DNA of 64,000 bases, from the NCBI GenBank assembly GCA_016709765.1, contig JADJMD010000012.1:186001-250000 (forward strand), given 5' to 3'. The translations under genes were made by a program, and so were the position numbers. Within the stretch, counting starts at the first letter, position 1, and the number at the start of each line of letters is the position of its first letter. This document shows positions 16,074 to 24,478 of the stretch, piece after piece. This DNA is from Ignavibacteriales bacterium (lineage in GTDB: Bacteria > Bacteroidota > Ignavibacteria > Ignavibacteriales > Ignavibacteriaceae). The notes under the pieces were generated by a model that saw nothing but the letters and a program-made list of their open reading frames with translations, was not told where the DNA came from and did no database searches.

Positions 16074-19000
16074 TTAAAAATCTATAGATAATTTTAATCC
16101 CCAATAAATATCCCTTGGGTTTAAGAATGCAAAGAACTCCTGATTAGGCATATCTATATATGATTTATTTTTTGTCCATTCATCTTTTTGACTTTGTGAT
16201 GCGTTATCATCCCATGGGATATATGGACCAGTTCTATAATCACCAGGTATATCGCTGCCAGGAATATTTGTATATCCGAATCGCTGATCAAACTGTTCGG
16301 CTGGTAGATGTAAAGATTTCATATAAGCCAGGTAGTCATTATTATCAACAAAACCATAAGTGGTCATATATTTGTAGTTAAATAAGTTATTAATATCTGC
16401 AAAAATTTGAAGATTTACGCCCATAAGTCTAAATGTTTTACTAATGCGCAAATCCACATTCCAGAAATCATTCCACTGAACATTATTTTCAATTCCGGGA
16501 ACACTTCCGCCGCCAGCCCAAGAGAAGAAATAACCTGAAGTCCAGGAAGCAACAAAACTTGCTCTCCAATCACCTAATAAAGAAAGACTTCCTGCTTGAG
16601 GTCCGAAATCACTGGGTGTAAAAAGGTCTATGTTTGCATTTGCAAATGGACGTGGGATAGGTTTTTCTTGATAAACGGATGTAGTAGTAGTCTCATAATT
16701 TCTTTGCAATGAAGCACTTTCATAATAAATTCCAAATCCAAAATTTCCAGCACTTCTAACATCATAAGTATAATTTATAAACCCCTGAACCCAGTCACCC
16801 CTATTTTTTGAAAGAGTTAATTCAAATCCTCTAACATCCTGATAATTATTTGGCTCTGTTCTAGAATAGCTTACTTTATTATCTCTACTAATGTAAGTAA
16901 CTAATCTGGATTGCAATGAAACGTCTTTGTAATAACCCGCAACTCTCAATAAAAATTCATCAAACAAATTTTGCTCGTATCCTAATTCGTAAGCAACGGT
17001 TTTAGGTAAAGGATTATTAGGATTTGCAATTCTAGTTACAGCATTATTATCAGAAAATCTTCTTAACAAGAATAAATTTTCTGGTGTGGGCATTTGTCTA
17101 AAATGTCCGTAATTAAAATAAAGTTTACTATCAACACTAATGGGAAAAGAAATTCCAACTCTTGGACTAATATCTAGTTGCTTATCCACTGATATTTTTG
17201 TGAGCAAAGTATCGAGGCCAAGTGAATTTTCTGAAGCAAACGCTTTATTATATGGGTCATATTCATACCAGTCACCTTGAGGGTCAGAATAATCTAATCT
17301 AACACCAACATTGGCAACCATACCTTCAAATTCTAGTTTGTCTTGAGCATATAATGCACCACGAATCGGGAAATTGCTCCACGTTGATCTGGAACGACCG
17401 CTTGGTAGGAATTTGTCAACTGATCCATAATTAACTCTATTATCGGTATAATTTAGTTCAACTCCAGCCTTGAATTGGTTAATATTATCTAGCTGACTTT
17501 GAAAATCAACTTTTGCGGAATAAACGGTGATTGCACTACTATCACGAGAGTTACTGAAACCAACGCCCATCCTTAATCCATTTATTCCTGTTGAAGGATA
17601 ATCAGCAAATCCAAATGGTGCCTCATCTAGTAAAATTCCACCAACATTATATATTTTTGATGTATCTCTGATCCTGCCTGGATTTGTACTGTATTCGGAT
17701 GTAAACGAACTTAAAGTAACTTCATACAAAGTTGAAGGGTTAATTACATTAGTAAACTTACCACCAAAAGATAAATAATCAATTGTACTTGGTGCCCAAT
17801 AGTCAGGAGCAAATATTCTAGCATCAATATAACTTACTCGGTTCATCACAGCTCCGATGCTTTCGGGAGATCTGAAAATTCCGGCAACTCCAGCATTATT
17901 ATCGTTGGTTCCATTTACCTTGCTGATTAAACCTTGAACCATGAGTTTTTTACCTTCACCAAGATCAGAGGTAACTTTTAATTGTCCTACCTTATCATTT
18001 ACTCCATCTGTAGATAAAGGAACAACATACATACTTTCACTTTGCCTGTATGAAAGGAAAAATCTTAAATTTCCTAATGACTGTGCAAATGGAACAGGGC
18101 CACCAAAACTAGCATCAATTTCATAATCTGGATTTTGTATATCTGTAACTCTTCTATGTTGCCACAAAAATATCTTTTGAGCTTGTTCAGGAGTAAGATC
18201 GTTTGTGGGATCATCATCTAGTAAAGTTTTTTCAGCGACAGCTATCCACCCGTCAAATTGAGGAAACTGATTTCGAGTATATGTATCCCAAACCGGTAAA
18301 CCAGTATTAGGGTCAAGAGCTTCTGTTCCAAACCATGCAACCTGCCCATCAACAAATGGACGAATCCAATATGAATTTGGATCGTGTGGTGACATTCCAA
18401 AATGCTTTTGAGAAGCACCTTTGTAGCGACTTATTAAACTGAAAGAATATTTATCTCTTGATCCTTCTTTAGTAACCACATTTATCAATCCTGATCTAAC
18501 ATTTCCATACTCTGCATTAAAACCACCTGTTTGAATTTGGACTTCATCAATTGCAGAGTAGCTAATACCGGTAAATGGAGAGTTATCTCTTTCATCTCTA
18601 AGAGTAACACCATTTACTAAAAAAGCAGTTTGATTCGCTGATCCACCTCTTATTTCCAATCCGCTTCTAACGCCGGCTTGTAAACCTATTACTCCAGAAA
18701 TACTTGATACAGGCAGATTTTCAATTTCTTCCACATTTAAGTTTACACGACTTGAAGAAACGTCTTTTTGAACTATTGGCGTAGTAGCTATCACCACAAC
18801 TTCTTCAGTCTGAAATGTGTTCGATGAAAGATTAAAATTTACCTCCGTGGTTTGATCAATACTTACGCGTACATCTTTATATGTACTTGGTGCATATCCA
18901 ACCATTGATGCTTTTAAGTTGTACGTTTGTGGGGAAACACTAAGAATTACAAAATATCCGTCAATATCTGTGGCAGCACCAATTGTGGTACCTTCTATTA

Positions 19001-19133
19001 ACACATTGGCACCTATTAAGGCCTCACCAGTCGAGGCATCTTTAACACTGCCAGTAATTTTACCTACTTGTGCTAAGGAATGTATTGAAAAAATATTTAG
19101 TGCGAGTATGCTAATCAGTAGCAATCTTCTCAT
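16074..19133 (-). CDS. TonB-dependent outer-membrane receptor with carboxypeptidase-like N-terminal domain
   Basis: A 1019-residue receptor with signal peptide (MRRLLLISILALNIFSIHSLAQ). Residues about 24-110 are a carboxypeptidase-D regulatory-like beta domain (GKITGSVKDASTGEALIGAN, IDGYFVILSV). A TonB-box-like stretch follows (EEVVVIATTP), then a plug (LEIRGGSANQTAFLVNGV, QIQTGGFNAEYGNVRSGLINVVTK), then a 22-strand-type barrel to the C-terminus (IYWGLKLSIDF, ending in Phe). Such receptors import large or scarce substrates using TonB energy. No SusD homologue follows. It leads a leftward run with an FN3 protein, a PorV-like protein and two propeller proteins. Its start is supported by AGGAG 9 bases upstream and by a near-perfect promoter. 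The ligand is unknown. Confidence 0.9.
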   Translation of the reverse strand: MRRLLLISILALNIFSIHSLAQVGKITGSVKDASTGEALIGANVLIEGTTIGAATDIDGYFVILSVSPQTYNLKASMVGYAPSTYKDVRVSIDQTTEVNFNLSSNTFQTEEVVVIATTPIVQKDVSSSRVNLNVEEIENLPVSSISGVIGLQAGVRSGLEIRGGSANQTAFLVNGVTLRDERDNSPFTGISYSAIDEVQIQTGGFNAEYGNVRSGLINVVTKEGSRDKYSFSLISRYKGASQKHFGMSPHDPNSYWIRPFVDGQVAWFGTEALDPNTGLPVWDTYTRNQFPQFDGWIAVAEKTLLDDDPTNDLTPEQAQKIFLWQHRRVTDIQNPDYEIDASFGGPVPFAQSLGNLRFFLSYRQSESMYVVPLSTDGVNDKVGQLKVTSDLGEGKKLMVQGLISKVNGTNDNNAGVAGIFRSPESIGAVMNRVSYIDARIFAPDYWAPSTIDYLSFGGKFTNVINPSTLYEVTLSSFTSEYSTNPGRIRDTSKIYNVGGILLDEAPFGFADYPSTGINGLRMGVGFSNSRDSSAITVYSAKVDFQSQLDNINQFKAGVELNYTDNRVNYGSVDKFLPSGRSRSTWSNFPIRGALYAQDKLEFEGMVANVGVRLDYSDPQGDWYEYDPYNKAFASENSLGLDTLLTKISVDKQLDISPRVGISFPISVDSKLYFNYGHFRQMPTPENLFLLRRFSDNNAVTRIANPNNPLPKTVAYELGYEQNLFDEFLLRVAGYYKDVSLQSRLVTYISRDNKVSYSRTEPNNYQDVRGFELTLSKNRGDWVQGFINYTYDVRSAGNFGFGIYYESASLQRNYETTTTSVYQEKPIPRPFANANIDLFTPSDFGPQAGSLSLLGDWRASFVASWTSGYFFSWAGGGSVPGIENNVQWNDFWNVDLRISKTFRLMGVNLQIFADINNLFNYKYMTTYGFVDNNDYLAYMKSLHLPAEQFDQRFGYTNIPGSDIPGDYRTGPYIPWDDNASQSQKDEWTKNKSYIDMPNQEFFAFLNPRDIYWGLKLSIDF

Positions 19134-19230
19134 ATGACATTACTCCTAATTTTAGTCTCTAAGCTTTGGGGAGTAGTTCTGATAAAGAATACCTAAGCAT
19201 TCTTTTTTCTCAGACAATTATTAATCAGAA

Positions 19231-19262
19231 CAAAATTAAAATTGATTAAATTTTCGTACAAA
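19231..19262 (-). promoter_or_regulatory. Bacteroidota-type promoter for the TonB receptor operon
   Basis: On the minus strand TTTG (19259-19262), a 20-base spacer and TAATTTTG (19231-19238) match both halves of the Bacteroidota housekeeping promoter at canonical spacing. It predicts a 5' leader of about 90 bases before the ATG at 19133. This is the best promoter match I found in the window. Confidence 0.6.
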
Positions 19263-19330
19263 AAGTAAATAAATTAGTTTCTAAAGTCAATTGTTATTAT
19301 AGTTTGACTGTTAATGGTCTTTTGTTATAT

Positions 19331-20809
19331 TCATTCAAGTTCAGAATTTAACTTTTTACGTGCTAAAAGCTCAAAAGTACGAACTCTATCTTTATAAACA
19401 TTGTTTGCATTCATTCTTATAATATCTAACTGCGCATCAGAGTTTCCTTCCCATCTTCTGCACATATAAACTGAATGATATATTCTTCCTATTTTATATT
19501 GTCTGCTAATTGCTAATCCGACAGAATAATCTTCTCCATAACTCACATTGGGTATTTTTATCTCACGTAACAAAGGAGTATAAAAAGCGCGAGGTGCTCC
19601 AAGTCCATTTATTCTTAGCGCGTTATTTGGTCCATTATCATTGGTCCATTCTTTATGCTCAATCAAACCCGGCGGTAATTCTTTAAGATCAAAATCAGTT
19701 ATCTGATATGATCCAATTACCATTGCACACTTTTCAGTATGGAATAAATCAACCACTGTCTGTATTGTATTTTCATCTTTATAAATATCATCGCTGTCTA
19801 ATTGAATCGCAAACCTTCCACATTTTTGATGATGAACACCGGCATTCCAGCAACCACCAATTCCAAGATCTTTTCTTTCCGGAATATAATGGATAATTCT
19901 TTCATCTTTTTTTGCGAATGATGAAATGGTTTCAGTGGTGCCATCTGTTGAATGATTGTCTATTACAATCAAGTTGAACTTAAAATTTGCTTGTTGTTTA
20001 AGTACTGATTCAATTGCATCGCCAATAGTCTTAACACGATTTCTAACAGGTATTATCACCGATGCTTCAAGTTCAAAATCTTTTGTGCTTGATAAATCAA
20101 TTTCTTTAAATGGTGGATGAACATACGCACCAATATCCATTAAATGCTGTGTAACTACCTTCTCCATTTCAATCTGTACTTCCCTGTTTTTGGGATCAAC
20201 ATAACTAAAATGTTTATCCTCTGTGCCAATTTCCTCAGCACTTTCAATTGTGTATAGATTTTCTGGAATTCTTATTAAAGGGGCATACTGGGAAAGTTTT
20301 AATCTTAGATTATAAAAACCTGCAAAATTTAGACTACCGTTATCTTTAAGCGAAATGTTTTTTAGATATTCAGTTCTAACAAATAACAAATTGCCAAAAT
20401 CAAAATCATCACGCAAACTTCCTTCTTGATAATCAATGACAGGATGTGTGATAGGCTTTCCATTTTCTTCTTCTAAAAAATCCGAATAAACCAAAGCTGC
20501 TCCAGTGTTCTCCGCAACCTGATAAAATCTATCCAAACAAAACTGTCCTGGTTTAACAGCCTTCTCGCCTTGAATGACTAATATATAATCTGTTGATGAA
20601 TACTTTGCAATCAAATTAACTGAATCACTGCTGTTAAAGTTTTTGCAAAAAATAACTTTAGCGCTTTCAAAAGATGAAAATTTTTCATCACCCGAAATCA
20701 AAATAATTTCTTTTACCAATGGTGATTCACTAAATCGTTTTATAGTTTTTTCGTTTTCTTTTGGATTGCCCTGCTGCAGAAAAATTGTTATTAAGTTTTT
20801 CATATTCAT
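19331..20809 (-). CDS. Family 2 glycosyltransferase with two GT-A-like domains
   Basis: About 492 residues, no signal peptide. The C-terminal half (about 250-470) is a canonical GT2 domain: ASVIIPVRNRVKTIGDAIES, LIVIDNHSTDGTTETI, the metal-binding DSDD of FAIQLDSDDIY, and GEDYSVGLAISRQYKIGRIY. The N-terminal half (LITIFLQQGNPKENEKTIKR, TDYILVIQGEKAVKPGQF) resembles a second GT2 fold without a clear DxD and may be degenerate. It would transfer a sugar from a nucleotide donor to an unknown acceptor. An ATG 14 codons upstream (20851) is unlikely, because a -7 promoter motif (20835-20842) lies within that extension; ATG 20809 or 20803 follows GGA. It is divergent from the PD40 gene. Confidence 0.85.
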   Translation of the reverse strand: MNMKNLITIFLQQGNPKENEKTIKRFSESPLVKEIILISGDEKFSSFESAKVIFCKNFNSSDSVNLIAKYSSTDYILVIQGEKAVKPGQFCLDRFYQVAENTGAALVYSDFLEEENGKPITHPVIDYQEGSLRDDFDFGNLLFVRTEYLKNISLKDNGSLNFAGFYNLRLKLSQYAPLIRIPENLYTIESAEEIGTEDKHFSYVDPKNREVQIEMEKVVTQHLMDIGAYVHPPFKEIDLSSTKDFELEASVIIPVRNRVKTIGDAIESVLKQQANFKFNLIVIDNHSTDGTTETISSFAKKDERIIHYIPERKDLGIGGCWNAGVHHQKCGRFAIQLDSDDIYKDENTIQTVVDLFHTEKCAMVIGSYQITDFDLKELPPGLIEHKEWTNDNGPNNALRINGLGAPRAFYTPLLREIKIPNVSYGEDYSVGLAISRQYKIGRIYHSVYMCRRWEGNSDAQLDIIRMNANNVYKDRVRTFELLARKKLNSELE

Positions 20810-20834
20810 TAATTCCGTTTGATTTGAAGTATGA

Positions 20835-20842
20835 CAAAAATA
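20835..20842 (-). promoter_or_regulatory. Candidate -7 element for the glycosyltransferase gene
   Basis: On the minus strand this reads TATTTTTG, matching TAnnTTTG, about 25 bases before the likely ATG at 20809. The upstream TTTG half is not clear. Confidence 0.35.
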
Positions 20843-20960
20843 TAACTTCAATAAATAAGAAAATAGACTGATTGTAAGTTATTTTTTTTTTATTTTAACG
20901 ATAGAAAATAAGCATGAAACATTGCTCTTTATTTATAATTTATATTACAGGTTTTTAGTG

Positions 20961-21884
20961 ATGAAAAAACTATTCTTTTCGTTATTGTTTTTCTTTTCGA
21001 TTTTAATTTCTGCACAAAATGACTACCAGCTGATTATACGCGGAACAATGGAAGATGCGGTTTTAAATCCCGTATTTTCTCCTGACGGCAAAAATATTGC
21101 TTTCACAAAAAATAATTATCTAGGTATCTGGGTTTATAATCTTCAAACAAAAAAATCTATTCAGTTAACTGATGAAATGGCTGCAGGATTTGCATTTAAA
21201 TGGTCTTCTGATTCAAAATCAATTTTAACACGCGTAGCAAAGTATGAAAACCAAAAAAGATACAATGCAATAAAAGTTTTTGATATCTCAACAAATGAAT
21301 CGAAACAACTTACCAATTACAAAACTATAATGCCTTATTTACCGCAATGGGCTGATGGCGATACAAAAATCTTTTTACCAGAAAAAACAAATGATGAAAT
21401 TTTTGTCACGGATAAATCCAAAAATAATTTTAATCAAAACAGTCTAGTTGTATTTGAAAAAAACAACAAGCTAATTGTAAAAAATCTAAATGATAATTCA
21501 GAGCGAATTTTTGAACCAATTAAAGATGCACAATATATCAGCCTTTCAACTTCACCAGATTACTCAAAAATGGTTTTTAAAGTTGTTGGTGGAAATATGT
21601 TCGTAATCAGTTTAGATGGCACCAACCTGATCGATTTGGGGATCGGAAATGCACCACAATGGTCATCTGATAGCAAAAAAATAGTATTTGAAATCACAAA
21701 GGATGATGGATACAACTTTACCGCTTCAGATATTTTTTCAGTCAATGCCGATGGTACACAAAAAATTAATCTAACTAATACTAACGATAAAATTGAAATG
21801 AATCCCTGCTTTACGCCAGACAATAAAGCTATTGTGTTTAATGTAGTGGAAGATGGTTCAATTTATTTAATGAATATTGAGTAA
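20961..21884 (+). CDS. TolB-like PD40 beta-propeller protein, exported
   Basis: About 307 residues starting at MKKLFFSLLFFFSILISAQN, a clear signal peptide. Starting 13 codons upstream (20922) would bury this leader. The mature part has repeated TolB/PD40 blades with the recurrent pattern PxFSPDGKNIAFT: VFSPDGKNIAFTKNN, FKWSSDSKSILTRV, PQWSSDSKKIVFEI, CFTPDNKAIVFNV. These make a six-bladed-type propeller with no enzyme motif, so a periplasmic scaffold or binding role is likely. Its stop overlaps an ATG (TAATG), and the amidase gene starts within 15 bases, so the two are translationally linked. The partnership with an amidase recalls TolB acting at the wall-outer membrane interface, but that is inference. 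Confidence 0.8.
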   Translation: MKKLFFSLLFFFSILISAQNDYQLIIRGTMEDAVLNPVFSPDGKNIAFTKNNYLGIWVYNLQTKKSIQLTDEMAAGFAFKWSSDSKSILTRVAKYENQKRYNAIKVFDISTNESKQLTNYKTIMPYLPQWADGDTKIFLPEKTNDEIFVTDKSKNNFNQNSLVVFEKNNKLIVKNLNDNSERIFEPIKDAQYISLSTSPDYSKMVFKVVGGNMFVISLDGTNLIDLGIGNAPQWSSDSKKIVFEITKDDGYNFTASDIFSVNADGTQKINLTNTNDKIEMNPCFTPDNKAIVFNVVEDGSIYLMNIE

Positions 21885-21898
21885 TGGAGAAATTAAAT

Positions 21899-24397
21899 AT
21901 GAAAAAAAATATATTAACAAAAATTTTATTTACTGGATTCTTAATTGTTTTTCCCTCTACATTCTCAACCGTTGGATTTGCACAGCAAGTTACAGGTCTT
22001 GCAGGATGGAATATTTATTTAGATCCCGGTCATAGTCAGAATGAAAACGTTGGAATTTATGGATACTCTGAAGCTAAAAAAAATCTTAGAGTTGGATTGA
22101 ACTTAAGACAAATGCTTTTAGATTGGACTGACATTGATACAGTTTACATTTGTAGAACTGATGATCAACAGGTAGTTGGCTTAAGTGATAGAACTACACA
22201 GGCTAATAGTTTAGGAGCAGATCATTACCATTCAATACATAGTGATGCAGCAACAATGGGTAGCTCTGCCAACAGCACTTTAATTATGTGGGGGCAACTT
22301 GGAATTGGCGGACCTGAAAAAACTCCTTATGGTGGTAAAAAAATGTCTCAAATCATGATCGGTTTGCTAACCGCTGGAATGAGAACCACAACTCGTGGCG
22401 CAATGGGCGATAGAGATTTCTATCAAGTTGCTGGCTCAACTCCCTATCTTTCCGTTAACAGGCTCTCAAATATGGCATCAGAATTAAGCGAAGCCGGATT
22501 TCACACAAATCCAAAACAAAACCAATTAAATATGAATGAAAATTGGAAAAGATTAGAAGCTAAAACAATGTTCTGGACTATACTCAGTTACCACAATATT
22601 CCACGACCTTATGTAGGAACAGCAGCAGGAATAATAACTGATTTCGAGTCTGGTTTAGCCGTCAATGGAGCTTTAGTTTCTTTAGCTGGTCAGGTAGATA
22701 CAACCGATACTTACGAATCACTTTTTTATCAATACTCGACTGATCCTAATCTATTAAGAAATGGATTTTATTATTTTGAAGGAGTTGCCCCAGGCACGCA
22801 CACTTTACAAGTAACAGCACCTGGTTATGATCCTTTTAGTGTTGATATAACAATGGCTGATACATTTTTTACTTTTAAAGATGTAAACCTATATTCAAAT
22901 ATTCCACCAAGGATTGCTTCAACTGTTCCAGCACAAAATGATAGTTTGTACCCCGGAGTGGAAAATGTTGTATTAAACTTTACAAGACAGATGAATAAAA
23001 CTTCTGTTGAAGCAAATCTTACAATAACTCCTGCAGTGTCGTATACAACAGCATGGAGCAACTCAGATCAAACTTTAACTATCAACTCGAGTAATTTTAA
23101 CTTTGATTCCCAATACGATATTACAATCGGTGGTAATGCCGAAGGAAAATTTGGACATATCTTTGATGGTGACAGCAACGGAGTTGGCGGTGATCCATTT
23201 ACATTAACTATTAAAACAAAAGTTGCAGATATTACGGCACCTGAGGTTGCGGATGTATATCCAACACCGGGTTCAGCTAATATTGAGTACAGGCCTGTTA
23301 TTAATGTATCATTCAGTGAAGCATTAAAAACATCAACTATCTCAAGCAGATTTAAAGTTGTAAGAAATTCTACTCAAACAAATGCAAACGGAATTTTAAG
23401 ATATTATGTTGTTAATGGAAAAGGTGTATTAAACTTTTTTGTAACAACACCATTGGTTGAAAATGAAGCCTATACAATAAAAGTTCAAGCTGGTATTGAA
23501 GATATTTTTGGTAATCCAACTACTACAGATTACAATGTGGAATTTACAACAGGCAATTCGAATTATTTCTCAGAACAAATTATAGATAGTTATGAAAATG
23601 GTACAGGAAATTGGTGGCAACCAACGGTTTCAGGCAGCACAATTGGTGTGTTACCATTTTTAAATTCTATCCAATCTTCAACAGCAGTATTAAATGCAAA
23701 CACAGGCAGTGCAAAATCTTTACAATTGGATTACGGCTGGGATACCTCTGCATCCGATTGGTTAATAAGAGAATATTTTTCTCCTTCCACTCCTACATTT
23801 CAGCCAACTACTTTATTGCAGGTTTTTCTTTTTGGTGATGGCTCAAACAACAGATTTAGATTTGCTGTTAGAGAAACCGCACCTGGTAATTTTGAAGTTA
23901 GCCCATGGTATGATATTGATTGGATAGGATGGAAACTGGTTACCTGGGATTTATCACTAGGGGAAACTGGCAACTGGATTGGAAACAATACATTTGAACC
24001 ACCTTTAAAATTTGATAGTTTCCAATTGACATATTCTGCAGGAAATCCAAACACAGGCACTTATTATTTTGATGATTTAAGGACTGCAGCCTTCAGTCCG
24101 ACTGAAGTTGAAGCAGTGAGTGGGATAACACCTACTGAATTTGTGTTAGAACAAAATTATCCAAATCCATTTAACCCAAGTACACAAATTAAGTTTAGTG
24201 TTCCGCAAACTTCTAATGTAAAACTTATCGTTACTGACATACTCGGTAAAGAAGTTGCAACATTAGTTAATGATAATCTTGCTGCTGGAAACTATTCTGT
24301 TAGTTTTAATGCAAGTGAAGTATCAAGTGGAATATATTTCTATACCCTCATTACGAATAATTTTAAGCAAAGTAAAAAGATGGTTTTGATAAAATAA
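21899..24397 (+). CDS. Secreted N-acetylmuramoyl-L-alanine amidase (amidase_3) with Big_5 modules and T9SS tail
   Basis: About 832 residues. The start at 21899 puts GGAG at a normal ribosome-site distance and opens directly on the signal peptide; a 5-codon longer start at 21884 overlaps the preceding stop. Residues about 35-240 form an amidase_3 Zn hydrolase: IYLDPGHSQNENVG (His45), HYHSIHSDAA (His114) and ELSEAGFHTNP (Glu198). It should cut the MurNAc-L-Ala bond. Then come a carboxypeptidase-regulatory-like module (about 240-330), two Big_5 Ig-like domains (PPRIASTVPAQNDSLYPG; APEVADVYPTPGSANIEYRP), a jelly-roll-like region (about 560-745), and a T9SS domain with NYPNPFNPSTQIKF ending KKMVLIK. 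A secreted amidase fits scavenging of foreign walls better than self-recycling. Confidence 0.85.
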   Translation: MKKNILTKILFTGFLIVFPSTFSTVGFAQQVTGLAGWNIYLDPGHSQNENVGIYGYSEAKKNLRVGLNLRQMLLDWTDIDTVYICRTDDQQVVGLSDRTTQANSLGADHYHSIHSDAATMGSSANSTLIMWGQLGIGGPEKTPYGGKKMSQIMIGLLTAGMRTTTRGAMGDRDFYQVAGSTPYLSVNRLSNMASELSEAGFHTNPKQNQLNMNENWKRLEAKTMFWTILSYHNIPRPYVGTAAGIITDFESGLAVNGALVSLAGQVDTTDTYESLFYQYSTDPNLLRNGFYYFEGVAPGTHTLQVTAPGYDPFSVDITMADTFFTFKDVNLYSNIPPRIASTVPAQNDSLYPGVENVVLNFTRQMNKTSVEANLTITPAVSYTTAWSNSDQTLTINSSNFNFDSQYDITIGGNAEGKFGHIFDGDSNGVGGDPFTLTIKTKVADITAPEVADVYPTPGSANIEYRPVINVSFSEALKTSTISSRFKVVRNSTQTNANGILRYYVVNGKGVLNFFVTTPLVENEAYTIKVQAGIEDIFGNPTTTDYNVEFTTGNSNYFSEQIIDSYENGTGNWWQPTVSGSTIGVLPFLNSIQSSTAVLNANTGSAKSLQLDYGWDTSASDWLIREYFSPSTPTFQPTTLLQVFLFGDGSNNRFRFAVRETAPGNFEVSPWYDIDWIGWKLVTWDLSLGETGNWIGNNTFEPPLKFDSFQLTYSAGNPNTGTYYFDDLRTAAFSPTEVEAVSGITPTEFVLEQNYPNPFNPSTQIKFSVPQTSNVKLIVTDILGKEVATLVNDNLAAGNYSVSFNASEVSSGIYFYTLITNNFKQSKKMVLIK

Positions 24398-24414
24398 TAC
24401 AATACTTAATTATT

Positions 24415-24444
24415 ACCCCTTCTGTGGTTGAAGGGGTTTTTTTT
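24415..24444 (+). terminator. Rho-independent terminator after the secreted amidase
   Basis: An 8-bp stem, ACCCCTTC (24415-24422) with GAAGGGGT (24430-24437), is followed by a run of nine Ts. It lies 17 bases past the stop at 24397. Confidence 0.9.
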
Positions 24445-24478
24445 TATTTATTTTACTCCTAAATAAACGACACTAGTT

